Below, piece by piece: positions 33,084 through 44,385 of a DNA stretch of 64,000 nucleotides. A model generated the notes under the pieces. The model worked only from the letters and a program-made list of their open reading frames with translations. It searched no databases and was not told the origin of the DNA. A program made the position numbers and the translations under genes. Positions within the stretch are counted from its first letter, which is position 1. The number at the start of each line of letters is the position of its first letter. This DNA comes from UBA8919 sp041658185 (GTDB lineage: Bacteria > Elusimicrobiota > UBA8919): contig JBBAAR010000002.1 in assembly GCA_041658185.1 (NCBI GenBank), positions 130,835 to 194,834 of the forward strand, in the 5' to 3' direction.

Positions 33084-34519
33084 ATGTGTGAAAATATACA
33101 AAATTTGGCAATAGCAATACCGGTTTTAGGTTCGGTTCTGATTTTTCTTGCCCAAAAACTGAAAAAGGCAATTTCATTTGTTTTGATATTGTTAGGATTC
33201 TTATTATCCGCAAGTTTAATACCTGTTGTGTTTAACGGTAATACCGTGATTTTTGAAAAATTTTTCTTTGACTTTTTCTCGTTAAGTTTCATTGTTGACG
33301 GGCTTTCCGTTTTTATGGCGGTCGTTTCCTCATTTATCGGGCTTCTGATACTAATTTACTCGTTTGGTTATATGAAAGAATATGAACATCAGACGGAGTA
33401 TTATTTCTATATCACACTTTTTATCGGAAGTATGCTCGGACTTGTTTTTTCCGCGAATCTTGTTCTGATGTATATTTTTTGGGAAATTACGGCGATTTGT
33501 TCCTGGCGGCTGATTGGTTTTTACCGTGATGAAAAAGGACTTCTTGCAGCAGACCGCGCATTTCTTTTAACATTTCTCGGTTCAGGACTTATGCTTGCGG
33601 GGATTGCTCTCGTATATTCCCAGTACAATACGCTGAACATTTTAGCACTTCGCGGAAAAGAGATTCCAACCTTCGCTATGGTTTTGATTTTGTGCGGTAT
33701 GCTCGCAAAATCGGCTCAACTGCCGTTCCATCTATGGCTGCCCGATGCGGGTATCGCACCGTCTCCGGTTACCGCTTTTCTTCATGCTGCGGTTCTTGTA
33801 AAAATAGGTGTTTATGCATTTGCGCGGATTTTTGTCTTTACATTTCCGATGACGCCGTTGTTCCAAAATATAGTTATGATTTCGGCTGTCGTAACAATTC
33901 TTGTTGCAGGTGCGGTTGCGTTTGTTGAGAATGACATTAAACGGATTCTTGCATATTCAACAATTTCTCAAATCGGATATATTTTCTTGGGTTTTGCGAC
34001 GAATGTCGCTGTCGGAATAACCGGCGCGATTTTTTTTATTCTGGTCCACGGGCTGGGAAAAGCGGGGCTTTTTTTGGCGGCGGGTGTGGTGGAACATAAC
34101 ACGGGCGAAAAAGATATCAGAAAATTAGGCGGGCTGGCAAAGACGATGCCTTTAACGTCAATCGGATATATTCTCTGTGCGTTATCAATTATAGGGCTTC
34201 CGCCGTTCGGCGGATTTTTCTCAAAACTTTATGTGATAATGTCGGTGGTTCAAAAAGGGAAAATTTTAATTGCATCACTTTCAGTTTTAGGCGCGGTTTT
34301 AACGCTTTTGTACCTTTTCCGACTATACAATGCCGTATTTTTAGGAACACAGAGCACATTCACCCCGGTAGATAAATTATCTAACGGGGCAGGAAAAGAA
34401 AACACAGAGCACACAGAGAAAACGAAAGGGATGGTTGTAATTGTTTTGGTACTGGGACTTCTTTCACTTTTAACGGGACTGTTCCCGCAAATTTTTTTAA
34501 GTTTTATTGAGATAATAAA

Positions 34520-34523
<4 letters not shown>
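33084..34523 (+). CDS. Antiporter-like ion-channel subunit (NuoL/MrpD family), first
   Basis: A 479-aa membrane protein with about fourteen helices. FIVDGLSVFMAVVSSFIGLL, MLAKSAQLPFHLWLPDAG (proton-channel Lys region), SPVTAFLHAAVLVKIG and DIKRILAYSTISQIGYIFLG are hallmark segments of the proton-translocating family. Near the C-terminus residues PVDKLSNGAG are encoded by the palindrome at 34363-34389 and the following ENTEHTEKTKG by CACAGAG-type repeats, in a loop before the last helix. Overlaps the next subunit by 4 bases. Confidence 0.9.
34363..34389. repeat. In-frame TTAGATA-type palindrome in the antiporter gene
   Basis: CCCCG (34363-34367), TAGATAA (34369-34375)/TTATCTA (34377-34383) and CGGGG (34385-34389), with one mismatch. 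Same family as 2617-2646 and 55874-55905, here translated. Confidence 0.75.
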
Positions 34524-36469
<1,946 letters not shown>

Positions 36470-36470
36470 A

Positions 36471-37007
36471 ATGTTTGAGATATTTTTAATTTTAATTCTG
36501 GTTTTTATTCTGATAATGGCGGTGATTGCCGTCCAGATAAGAGACCTGCTTTCGTCTGTTATGGCATTGGGCGGCGTCGGCTTCGGACTTGCAATTATTT
36601 TTATGTTTCTTTCTGCTCCCGAGGTTATGACCGCGCAACTTGTGCTGGAGGTTATTACATTTGTAATAATGATTGCAACCGTCTACAAAACGTCAAAAAT
36701 TGACAAGACGAGAAAATATTCTATCCGTGAGATTTCTCCCGCCGCCGCGATGTTTTTTTTCGGAGCGGTTTTTTTGGTCTTTGCTATCCGTGGGATTAAA
36801 AGTTTGCCGGTTTTTGGAGCGCCGGTGATGCACGCGTCTTCTTTACACATTGAAAAAACGCTGTCAGAAATCGGTGCCACGAATATTGTTACCGCAGTGC
36901 TTTTAGATTTCCGTGCATGGAATACTTTGATGGAAGCATTTGTAATAATTGTGATGATTGTAGGCGTTACCGTGATATTGAGAAAAAAAGGTAGAAAGGT
37001 AGAATAA
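36471..37007 (+). CDS. MrpA C-terminal-like subunit (MbhD+MbhE fusion, DUF4040)
   Basis: A 178-aa membrane protein. Residues about 1-80 form a DUF4040/MbhD domain (IQIRDLLSSVMALGGVGF-like VQIRDLLSSVMALGGVGF, APEVMTAQLVLEVIT). The second half matches MbhE/the end of MrpA (TNIVTAVLLDFRAWNTLMEA). In Pyrococcus Mbh these are separate genes, so a fusion here keeps the arrangement of Mrp antiporter MrpA. It forms part of the sodium/proton translocating module. Confidence 0.85.
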   Translation: MFEIFLILILVFILIMAVIAVQIRDLLSSVMALGGVGFGLAIIFMFLSAPEVMTAQLVLEVITFVIMIATVYKTSKIDKTRKYSIREISPAAAMFFFGAVFLVFAIRGIKSLPVFGAPVMHASSLHIEKTLSEIGATNIVTAVLLDFRAWNTLMEAFVIIVMIVGVTVILRKKGRKVE

Positions 37008-37009
37008 AG

Positions 37010-37441
37010 ATGGATAAAACAATCAGAATCTTAACCGGTTATGTAATCGGGCTGTTCCTCGTTTTTGGTTTTTATGTTGTTATTTACGGACACATACTTC
37101 CCGGCGAAGGGTTTGACGGCGGGATGCTTATTGCCTCCGCGTTTATTTTATGTATGATTGTCTACGGAAAAGATGTCGCAAGAAAAAGGCTCAATATATC
37201 AACCGCGATTACCGTCTCGGCGATTGCCGGATTGTTGCTTATTTTTATGGGGTTTTTGGGACTTTTTGGCTTGAGAGAAGGGCACAGTTTTTTCCTTGAT
37301 AATTTTCTGCCGCAGGGCGACCCGCATTACCTTTTTTCAGGCGGTATCGTGCCAATATTAAATATTTTGTTGGGCCTTTTGGTCGGTTTTGGTTTTTACG
37401 CACTTTTTGGCTATCTGGTTGTCTGGAGAAAAGAGCAATGA
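37010..37441 (+). CDS. mrpB: MrpB-like antiporter subunit (MbhF)
   Basis: A 143-aa protein with four helices, matching the MnhB/MrpB family: GHILPGEGFDGGMLIASAFIL is the conserved loop (typically G....PGGGFxGG). Stop overlaps the MrpC-like start by 4 bases. Member of the cation/proton antiporter module. Confidence 0.88.
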   Translation: MDKTIRILTGYVIGLFLVFGFYVVIYGHILPGEGFDGGMLIASAFILCMIVYGKDVARKRLNISTAITVSAIAGLLLIFMGFLGLFGLREGHSFFLDNFLPQGDPHYLFSGGIVPILNILLGLLVGFGFYALFGYLVVWRKEQ

Positions 37442-37779
37442 GCACCATAATATATCTTTCAAGTATTCTGTTGTTTCTAATCGGGATATACTGTGTCATC
37501 TCAAAAGAGAATCTTTTGAAGATTGTTATCGGAGTAAAAATCATCGGGTACGGCGTATGTCTGTTTTTTGTACTTCTTGGTTGGAAAAAAGATGCTTCTG
37601 CACCGATAATAGTTGAAGGTTCTCAAAGGGTTTTTGTTGACCCGTTGCCCCAGGCATTGATACCTGCGATTATGGTTATTTCACTTGCAGCGGTAATTTT
37701 GATGCTTGCGACCTGTATCCGTCTGTATGAAAAATACGGCACTTTTGATATCTCAAAAATAAAGGAGTTGCACGGCTAA
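37438..37779 (+). CDS. mrpC: MrpC/NuoK-like antiporter subunit (MbhG)
   Basis: A 113-aa three-helix protein. The Glu-containing second helix region and VDPLPQALIPAIMVISLAAVI (MrpC signature DPLPQALVLTAIVI) identify it. Directly followed, with no spacer, by the MrpD-like gene. Confidence 0.88.
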   Translation: MSTIIYLSSILLFLIGIYCVISKENLLKIVIGVKIIGYGVCLFFVLLGWKKDASAPIIVEGSQRVFVDPLPQALIPAIMVISLAAVILMLATCIRLYEKYGTFDISKIKELHG

Positions 37780-39264
37780 ATGTTAATTTTACTTTTTCCT
37801 CTATTGCCTATAATTTCAGCGCTGATACTGATTATCCTTGAGCGGTTTGACGACGCCGCCGGCGACTGGCTTTCTTCGGTGACGGCATTTGTGCTGCTTG
37901 TGCTGGCAGGTGTGATAATTTTTACGCTCAACGGCGGAGCAGTCGTGTATCACATGGGCGGTTGGGTATCACCCTTGGGTGTTGATTTAGTGCTTGACGG
38001 TTTTTCTGCGCTGATGCTTATTGTCGTCAACCTTATCGGATTTCTTTCAATGCTGTATTCGGTTGAATATATGAAAAAATTCACTGCAAAAGCGAAATTT
38101 TATATTCTGCATCTGTTTTTGATTGCGGGGTTAAACGGCATAGTTCTTTCGGGTGATATTTTTAACTTCTATGTGTTTATGGAGATGGTTGCATTTTCGT
38201 CTTATGCTCTTGTTGCATTCGGTGTTGAGCAGCAGGATTTGGAAGCATCTATCAGATACCAGGTTTTGGGAACCGTCGGCTCGTTCTTTTTACTTTTAGG
38301 AATCGGGATTTTATATTCGGTAACCGGTACGCTTGATTTGGCGGATATGTCAAAATTTATTGCGGGAACGGGTATCAATAACGCAATCATGTTTGCAATA
38401 CCGCTTTTACTTTTCGGGTTCGCATTAAAAGCGGCGCTGGTTCCATTTCACGCATGGCTTCCGGATGCGTATCCGACAGCGCCCGCACCTGTAACTATGA
38501 TGCTTGCCGGGACTGTTTCCAAGGTCTGTTCAATTTACGGTATTGTAAGAATATTTTTCGGTGTGACGGGTGTTTCGCCTGCGTTGCATCAGGTTCTTCT
38601 TTACGCGGGGCTTATTTCAATATTTTTCGGAGTGTTTTCAGCGTTAAAACAGACGGATTTCAAACGGCTTCTCGCATATTCTTCAATCTCCCAAATCGGA
38701 TACATTATGGTAGGACTCGGCTGTGGAACACCGTTGGCTTATGCGGGCGCACTTTTCCATATCTTAAATCACGCAACATTTAAGTCGCTATATTTTATGG
38801 TGGCGGGTGCGGTTGAACATTCAACGGGTGAAAGAGATATTACAAAATTAGGCGGTCTTTCAGATAAAATGCCTTTAACTTTTTTGTCTTCGCTTTCCGC
38901 ATCATTTTCTTTAGGAGGAGTGCCGCCGTTCGGCGGATTTTTCTCAAAACTTTTGATAATTTTGGGATTATTCAAAGCGGGATATTTGACCGTCGGGATT
39001 TTAGTCGTAATGAGTGCGGTTTTTACGCTCGCATATTTTTTGAAAATCCAGCGGAATGTGTTTTTACGACTTCCCGCTTCCCGCTTCCCGCTTCCTACTA
39101 TTAAAGAAGTGCCGGTTTTAATGCGAATCTCCATGCTTACGCTCGCTGTCGTATGTTTATTACTCGGGCTTTTATTCCCGTGGATTTTAAAATTTGTAGT
39201 TGAACCGGCGGTTTCCGTTCTTACATTGGGAACCGGCTACGGGAACTTGATTTTGGGTTTATGA
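37780..39264 (+). CDS. mrpD: MrpD-like ion-channel subunit (MbhH), third
   Basis: A 494-aa membrane protein, third member of the NuoL/M/MrpD family in the operon. VLDGFSALMLIVVNLIGFLS, LKAALVPFHAWLPDAYPTAPAP, MLAGTVSKVCSIYGI and DFKRLLAYSSISQIGYIMVG are typical of MrpD/MbhH. A heptad array (39070-39097) encodes the loop LPASRFPLPT before the last helices. Confidence 0.9.
   Translation: MLILLFPLLPIISALILIILERFDDAAGDWLSSVTAFVLLVLAGVIIFTLNGGAVVYHMGGWVSPLGVDLVLDGFSALMLIVVNLIGFLSMLYSVEYMKKFTAKAKFYILHLFLIAGLNGIVLSGDIFNFYVFMEMVAFSSYALVAFGVEQQDLEASIRYQVLGTVGSFFLLLGIGILYSVTGTLDLADMSKFIAGTGINNAIMFAIPLLLFGFALKAALVPFHAWLPDAYPTAPAPVTMMLAGTVSKVCSIYGIVRIFFGVTGVSPALHQVLLYAGLISIFFGVFSALKQTDFKRLLAYSSISQIGYIMVGLGCGTPLAYAGALFHILNHATFKSLYFMVAGAVEHSTGERDITKLGGLSDKMPLTFLSSLSASFSLGGVPPFGGFFSKLLIILGLFKAGYLTVGILVVMSAVFTLAYFLKIQRNVFLRLPASRFPLPTIKEVPVLMRISMLTLAVVCLLLGLLFPWILKFVVEPAVSVLTLGTGYGNLILGL
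39070..39097. repeat. Heptad array (CTTCCCG x3 + CTTCCTA) in mrpD
   Basis: Four 7-base units, the last degenerate, in frame, encoding PASRFPLP in a loop. Confidence 0.8.
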
Positions 39265-39722
39265 AAAAACTTTCACTTTTTATTTTCTGTTTTATATTCT
39301 GGATTTTACTCGTCTGGAAACTGGACCGGGAAAATATATTTGTCGGAGTTGTTATTTCCGTTTTTGTAACATTTTTATTCGCTAATTTGGAAGAAACCGG
39401 ATCCGGGCGAAAAATCCGGTTCGGGTATTTTCTCCTGTTTTTTGCGAGGACATTCTGGTCGTGGATTAAGTCGGCATTTGTGCAAATTTATATTTCGGTT
39501 TCGCCGCAAATACCGGCGCCGGAAAATTTTGAAATAAAATTGAGAACATCAGATGCCAAAAGCAAAGCATTTCTAATTATGGCGTTGAATCTCTCGCCGA
39601 ACATAATTGTAACCGGGGAAAGGGAAGGTACTCTTTTAATAAACTCGCTCGCAAGATGTGAAAAGTCCGTGAAACAGGATGTAGAAAAATTGGAAAAACT
39701 CATCGCAAAGGTGATTGTATGA
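39261..39722 (+). CDS. mrpE: MrpE-like antiporter subunit (MbhA)
   Basis: A 153-aa protein with two N-terminal helices and a soluble domain. FWSWIKSAFVQIYISVSP, LIMALNLSPNIIVTGEREGTL matches the MnhE/MrpE signature (the .LANSITLTPGT segment). Linked to both neighbours by 4-base overlaps. Confidence 0.85.
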   Translation: MKKLSLFIFCFIFWILLVWKLDRENIFVGVVISVFVTFLFANLEETGSGRKIRFGYFLLFFARTFWSWIKSAFVQIYISVSPQIPAPENFEIKLRTSDAKSKAFLIMALNLSPNIIVTGEREGTLLINSLARCEKSVKQDVEKLEKLIAKVIV

Positions 39723-39973
39723 ATTTCGCATTGGCAGTATTGATTATTTCCTGTTTTTTGTGTTTATGGAGATTTATTAAAGGGCCTAACGGTGCCGACA
39801 GGTTTTTATCTATAATCATTATGACACATATTGCTATGGGATTTCTTGGTATTTATGCGCTCAAAACCGAGTCAGAATTCCTTATTGATTTGACAATAGA
39901 TACTGTGATACTTGCGTTTGTGGGCACGATTGCTGTGTCAAAATACTTACAAGGTAAAGAGTTGGACGAATAA
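39719..39973 (+). CDS. mrpF: MrpF-like antiporter subunit (MbhB)
   Basis: An 84-aa protein with three helices. LWRFIKGPNGADRFLSIIIMTH corresponds to the MrpF signature (..R...GPT..DR......) and DLTIDTVILAFVGTIAVSKYL to its last helix. It belongs to the Mrp-like module. Confidence 0.87.
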   Translation: MNFALAVLIISCFLCLWRFIKGPNGADRFLSIIIMTHIAMGFLGIYALKTESEFLIDLTIDTVILAFVGTIAVSKYLQGKELDE

Positions 39974-39975
39974 TT

Positions 39976-40260
39976 ATGTTTGAAATAATAATCATTATTG
40001 GTTCAGTAATAGTTTTAATTGGCTGTGTTGGTTTTGTAAGATTCCCGGATTTTTATTCCCGGGTGGATGTGATAACGAAATCTATTCCGTTTGGGATTTC
40101 CGTGATACTTTTCGGAGTATTTATTAAACTTGGGTTTGATGAGATGGGTATAAGAGCACTTGTTGCCGTGATATTTTTATGGTTTCTTGTTCCTATAATT
40201 GGTTATGCGATAACTTCTTCCGTGAATAAGCAAGTAAAAGACGAAAATGAAATATCCTAA
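39976..40260 (+). CDS. mrpG: MrpG-like antiporter subunit (MbhC)
   Basis: A 94-aa three-helix protein. IGSVIVLIGCVGFVRFPDFYSRVD is the MnhG/MrpG signature (G.....G..R.PD.Y.R.H). It overlaps the following ferredoxin-type subunit gene by 14 bases. Confidence 0.87.
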   Translation: MFEIIIIIGSVIVLIGCVGFVRFPDFYSRVDVITKSIPFGISVILFGVFIKLGFDEMGIRALVAVIFLWFLVPIIGYAITSSVNKQVKDENEIS

Positions 40261-40867
40261 ACTGAGAGAACTTAGAGAAGCGATAAAAGCATTAATAAAA
40301 GGACCTTACACAACAAAGTTTCCTTTTGAGCCGCACACGCCTTTTCCCAGATTTAGGGGGAAGCCGGTTCCTGATGAAAAAGGATGCATCGGTTGCGGCG
40401 CCTGTGCGGAGGTTTGTCCTCCGGGGTCAATTTTAATTACGGATAATTTAACGGCTAATCCGCCCGTTCGCGTTCTCAAATGGCGGCATGATTTTTGTAT
40501 TTTTTGCGGTCAGTGCGAGCGGGTTTGCACGACAAAAGAGGGAGTTAAATTATCAAACGAGTTTGACCTCGCGGATATCACAAGAAAAAATATGTTTTCG
40601 GAAATCAAAAAAGAACTTGTAATTTGTTCGGAGTGCAAAGATATTATTGCGCCGAAAGACCAGATTTTGTATGTTGCTAAAAAACTGGGGACACAGGCAT
40701 ACAGCAATATAAATATAATTGCTCTGACGCAACAGGAATTTTTATGTAACTCCGCAGAAATTAACGACCATTCTCAACCGCTCCTCCGCCAGGCGGCATT
40801 TAAGATTTTATGTCCGAAATGCCGCCACCAGCAGTGGGTTTTTGATGACTATAACAAAACTTCTTAA
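40247..40867 (+). CDS. NuoI-like 4Fe-4S hydrogenase subunit (MbhN-like)
   Basis: A 206-aa protein with a two-cluster ferredoxin domain: CIGCGACAEVCPPG and CIFCGQCERVC (about residues 45-90). The C-terminal part has two more Cys pairs (CSECKD, CPKCRH), perhaps a zinc site. It delivers electrons to the small subunit. Overlaps the maturation protease gene by 26 bases. Confidence 0.87.
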   Translation: MKYPKLRELREAIKALIKGPYTTKFPFEPHTPFPRFRGKPVPDEKGCIGCGACAEVCPPGSILITDNLTANPPVRVLKWRHDFCIFCGQCERVCTTKEGVKLSNEFDLADITRKNMFSEIKKELVICSECKDIIAPKDQILYVAKKLGTQAYSNINIIALTQQEFLCNSAEINDHSQPLLRQAAFKILCPKCRHQQWVFDDYNKTS

Positions 40868-41321
40868 TTTTCCGGCTGACAAAAAAAATCTTTTAATTGT
40901 AGGAATAGGCAACTCTCTTAAAGGCGACGACGGCGCGGGCCCGGAAATAATCAAGAGATTACAAAAAAAGGGACAGGTCCCTTTTTCTTTGCTTGATGCC
41001 GGTTCTGCACCGGAAAATTACACAAAAACAATAAAAGATTTTAAGCCGGAAACGATTATTTTTATTGATGCCGTTGAGATGAAAGAAACGCCGGGCACGG
41101 TAAAAATTATTGACGAAAAAAACATTTCTTCCGGGTATTTCACCACCCATAATATGCCCCTGAATTTGTTTCTTGATTACATCAAAGAAGAGACAAAAGC
41201 GAAGATAATTTTCATCGGAATCCAGCCGAAATCAACCCGATTCGGCGAAGGACTTTCCGCCCCGGTTCAAAAAGCAGTGGAAAAATTAGTTGATGGGATT
41301 ATTGCCCGGTATAAACCATGA
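40842..41321 (+). CDS. hycI: [NiFe] hydrogenase maturation protease (HycI-like)
   Basis: A 159-aa peptidase M52. IVGIGNSLKGDDGAGPEIIK contains the first nickel-sensing acidic residue; FIDAVEMKETPG and FTTHNMPLN hold the others. It clips the C-terminus of the large subunit after nickel insertion. KKGQVPFS after the first helix is encoded by the palindrome at 40965-40986, an apparent in-frame insertion where homologues have a short loop. No other hyp genes are in the window. Confidence 0.88.
   Translation: MMTITKLLNFPADKKNLLIVGIGNSLKGDDGAGPEIIKRLQKKGQVPFSLLDAGSAPENYTKTIKDFKPETIIFIDAVEMKETPGTVKIIDEKNISSGYFTTHNMPLNLFLDYIKEETKAKIIFIGIQPKSTRFGEGLSAPVQKAVEKLVDGIIARYKP
40965..40986. repeat. Palindrome AAAAAGGGAC-AG-GTCCCTTTTT inside hycI
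   Basis: Perfect 10-base arms around AG, translated as part of QKKGQVPFS. Confidence 0.8.
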
Positions 41322-42514
41322 AAATACATTTTAAGACATTCGGATGCAAAGTAAATCAGTGTGAAACGAATGAAATGATGAGACAGATGCAGGATACAGG
41401 ATGCAGGATAACGGCAATTCCTGAAAATGCCGATATTATTGTTATAAATTCCTGCACGGTGACAGCCAATGCCGACCGCAAGACAGGGCAGTATTTAAGA
41501 AAATGTTTGCGGCTTAACCCGGAATCAAAATTATTTTTAACGGGATGCTATGCGGATATATCCTGGAAAAAACTAAAAAGTGAATTCCCGAATGTAAAAT
41601 TGTTTAAAAATTCCCAAAAAGAAAATATTCAAAAAATTTTAGGTCTTGCAGTACTTCCGACTTCCGACTTCCGACTTCCAACTTATAGTAACCGCACCCG
41701 TGCATTTGTGAAAATTCAGGACGGCTGCGACGGTAAATGTTCTTATTGCGTAGTGCCTAAAGTGAGACCGAAATTATGGTCAAAAAAGATTGACGATGTT
41801 ATTAAAGATGTAAAAAATTATGTTTCAGCGAGTCATAAAGAAATTGTTTTGTGCGGAATACGACTTGGTAGATACAGATATGAGATAGGAGATAGGAGAT
41901 GGGAGTTAACGGACTTAATAAAAGAGTTAGAAAAAATAGACGGACTTTACCGGATACGGCTTTCGTCAATAGAATTACACGATATTACAGATGATTTAAT
42001 TGAACTGATGTCAAAATCAAAAAAATTGTGTCATCATTTGCACATTTCTTTGCAATCTGGTGATGACGGCATTTTAAGGGATATGAACAGACCGTACGCA
42101 GCCGCTCAATTTTTTAATAAAATTGAAAAAATAAGAAAAAAAATTCCGGATATAGGCATTACAACGGACATTATTATCGGTTATCCGACAGACACCGATG
42201 TAACGCTAAAAAATTCATATAATTTTATAAAAAAATGCGGATTTTCCCGTCTGCATATTTTTAGATTTTCCCGACGGCCCGGTACAAAAGCAGATTTAAT
42301 AAAAAGGAACTGTCCGGAAACAATTATAAAAAAATGGCAGGGGAAATTCACTCAACTGGATATGTATCTTAAAAAAAGTTTTCTAAAAAAGTTTTCAAGC
42401 AAAAAATTAGAAATTTTGACTGAATCAAACGGTTGCGGATATACGTCAAACTATATTTATCTAAAATTGCCGGCAATGCACCCTGAGAACGAAATAGTAT
42501 ATTATGAAAAATAA
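41318..42514 (+). CDS. mtaB: tRNA methylthiotransferase MtaB
   Basis: A 398-aa MiaB-family enzyme adding methylthio to t6A37 of tRNAs. N-terminal UPF0004 domain: FGCKVNQCET, INSCTVTANADRKTGQ and TGCYADIS hold the three cluster Cys. Radical SAM motif: DGCDGKCSYCVVPKVRP. IRLSSIELHDIT and LHISLQSGDDGILRDMNRPY follow. The C-terminus is short and the TRAM domain appears reduced. Three heptad arrays are in frame (41387-41414, 41653-41680, 41868-41905), expanding loops in an otherwise conserved protein. Confidence 0.9.
   Translation: MKIHFKTFGCKVNQCETNEMMRQMQDTGCRITAIPENADIIVINSCTVTANADRKTGQYLRKCLRLNPESKLFLTGCYADISWKKLKSEFPNVKLFKNSQKENIQKILGLAVLPTSDFRLPTYSNRTRAFVKIQDGCDGKCSYCVVPKVRPKLWSKKIDDVIKDVKNYVSASHKEIVLCGIRLGRYRYEIGDRRWELTDLIKELEKIDGLYRIRLSSIELHDITDDLIELMSKSKKLCHHLHISLQSGDDGILRDMNRPYAAAQFFNKIEKIRKKIPDIGITTDIIIGYPTDTDVTLKNSYNFIKKCGFSRLHIFRFSRRPGTKADLIKRNCPETIIKKWQGKFTQLDMYLKKSFLKKFSSKKLEILTESNGCGYTSNYIYLKLPAMHPENEIVYYEK
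41387..41414. repeat. Heptad array (ATGCAGG/ATACAGG x4) in mtaB
   Basis: ATGCAGG, ATACAGG, ATGCAGG, ATAACGG in frame; encodes MQDTGCRIT. Confidence 0.75.
41653..41680. repeat. Heptad array (ACTTCCG x4) in mtaB
   Basis: Three perfect units and ACTTCCA; encodes LPTSDFRLPTY at the boundary of the N-terminal and radical SAM domains. Same unit as in the MEMO/AMMECR1 gene (26680-26708). Confidence 0.85.
41868..41905. repeat. Heptad array (GAGATAG type) in mtaB
   Basis: GTAGATA, CAGATAT, GAGATAG, GAGATAG, GAGATGG, GAG in frame; encodes GRYRYEIGDRRWE. Confidence 0.75.
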
Positions 42515-44339
42515 AAAACTTTTAACACTTTCTGCTTTTGTACTGTGCAACTTTATATTGACTCTGATTTTGGGGATTCAATATTTCAAATTTGTTGGGG
42601 GTTATCCGTCGGAAATATTTTTTACGGTTGTCGCCCACATTTCAAATACCGTTATGATTTATATTGTTTTGGCGATTGTCCTGCTTCTTTTGTATTTTCT
42701 GAAATTTCCTAAAATTATTTTTGTAATTTTATTTTTTAGCGTCAACATCCTGGCTTTTATAGATGCCGGAGTTTATAAAATTTTCAGATTTCACATAAAT
42801 GGACTCGTATTAAACACGCTTATTACGCAAGGCGGATGGGAATCATTAGATTTTAATTCAACGACAAAGATATTCATAATTTTCATATTAGTTTTTATGT
42901 TTTTTGCCGAACTGTTCCTGTATAATTTTCTTTCCGGATTTTTTGCTAAAAAGGATTTTGTCGTAGGTAAAAAATATGTTTTTTTTATTCTCGCGCTGTC
43001 ATTTCTCGTTGTAGTTATAGATAAAGGAATTTACGCTTATTCCGATTTAAAAAACATACCCTATATTACCCGACACAGCAAACTTTTCATTCTGTATCAG
43101 CCGCTTACGATAAAAAAGTTTGTCCAGAAACATTTTAATGTAAAAATTGACGAAGCGGTTTCATTCCGGCTGGATAAAAAATATTCCGGGCTTAATTATC
43201 CTCAAAATAAATTGGAGTTTTTAGAAAATCAAAAAGGCCCGCCGAATATAATTTTAATTTTACTTGACTCGTTCCGGTTTGATATGCTGAATTATGACGT
43301 TACTCCGAATATTTATGAATTCAGCAAAAAGTCGTTAGTTTTTGAAAATCATTACAGCGGCGGTAATTGTACGCGTTTCGGAGTTTTTTCCATTTTCTAT
43401 GCTCTTTACGGACATTATTGGGATTTAATGCTCGGTGAACGCCGCCCGCCGGTTTTTATGACATCACTTTCCGATTTGGGTTATGATTTCAAGATAATGG
43501 CTGCAAGCAAACTGACATTTCCTGAGTTTAACAAAACCTGTTTTGTTGATGTCCCTAATGAAAAAATAGAGGATGAGCCGAGAGGTTCCACGAAAATTGA
43601 AAGAGATGCGTCTATGACCGATGATTTTATAAAATACATAGACGAAAAAAAGTATAAAAAACCGTTCTTTGCTTTTTTGTTTTACGATTGCCCGCACGGC
43701 AGTTATGACTCGCCGCCCGAATTTCAAAAATTCAAACCTGCTGCGGAAACTTTTAATTATCTTCTTTTAAATAAGGATAATATATTACCGGTTTTTAACA
43801 GATATAAAAATGCCAACCACTATGACGATTACCTCGTCGGTAAAATCATTGCTCAACTTGAAAAATCCGGATTCCTTAAAGATACCGTAATAATTATTTC
43901 CGCCGACCACGGCGAGGCATTTTTTGAAAAAGGTTTTTACGGTCACAATCACGGTTTTTGCGAAGAGCAGGTAAAAGTTCCGTTAGTTTTATATATCCCG
44001 GCGTACAAACATAAAAAATATACTAAAATGACAAGTCATCTGGATATAGTTCCGACTATGATGTCGCTTCTCGGCTGTAAAAATCTTCCGGGTGATTACA
44101 GTCAGGGCATTTCACTTTTTAGTAACGATAAAAGAGAGTTCGTTGTTTCTCATACTTGGGATGAAATGGCGGTTATTGATGATAATTCAACCGTTGTGGT
44201 TCCGCTTGAAACATATAACATAGCAGGCGTTAAAATATATGACAGAAGTTACCGGGAACTTTTAGATACCAAATCCGCAAAAAGTGCTGTTTTCCGTCTG
44301 ACAAAACTTCAAAAAGATTTAACAAAATTTCAGAAATGA
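42504..44339 (+). CDS. YejM/PbgA-like membrane sulfatase-fold protein
   Basis: A 611-aa protein with five N-terminal helices (residues about 1-190) and a periplasmic alkaline phosphatase/sulfatase-fold domain. PNIILILLDSFRFD supplies the first metal-site residues, HYSGGNCTRFGVFSIFYALYG the Thr at the nucleophile position, and ISADHGEAFFEKGFYGHNHG later metal ligands. The plan matches YejM (PbgA), which controls lipopolysaccharide synthesis and outer-membrane balance in enterobacteria, and is related to LtaS. In this organism it could transfer phospho-groups or regulate envelope lipids. Overlaps mtaB by 11 bases. Confidence 0.8.
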   Translation: MKNKKLLTLSAFVLCNFILTLILGIQYFKFVGGYPSEIFFTVVAHISNTVMIYIVLAIVLLLLYFLKFPKIIFVILFFSVNILAFIDAGVYKIFRFHINGLVLNTLITQGGWESLDFNSTTKIFIIFILVFMFFAELFLYNFLSGFFAKKDFVVGKKYVFFILALSFLVVVIDKGIYAYSDLKNIPYITRHSKLFILYQPLTIKKFVQKHFNVKIDEAVSFRLDKKYSGLNYPQNKLEFLENQKGPPNIILILLDSFRFDMLNYDVTPNIYEFSKKSLVFENHYSGGNCTRFGVFSIFYALYGHYWDLMLGERRPPVFMTSLSDLGYDFKIMAASKLTFPEFNKTCFVDVPNEKIEDEPRGSTKIERDASMTDDFIKYIDEKKYKKPFFAFLFYDCPHGSYDSPPEFQKFKPAAETFNYLLLNKDNILPVFNRYKNANHYDDYLVGKIIAQLEKSGFLKDTVIIISADHGEAFFEKGFYGHNHGFCEEQVKVPLVLYIPAYKHKKYTKMTSHLDIVPTMMSLLGCKNLPGDYSQGISLFSNDKREFVVSHTWDEMAVIDDNSTVVVPLETYNIAGVKIYDRSYRELLDTKSAKSAVFRLTKLQKDLTKFQK

Positions 44340-44349
44340 AAAAAAGTAC

Positions 44350-44378
44350 TTGACAAAACGCTAAAAATTCTCTATAAA
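44350..44378 (+). promoter_or_regulatory. Sigma70 promoter of the HIT gene
   Basis: TTGACA (44350-44355), a 17-bp spacer and TATAAA (44373-44378). The predicted start falls at about 44385-44386, the position of the HIT start codon, so the mRNA would be leaderless. Confidence 0.78.
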
Positions 44379-44385
44379 TATAAAG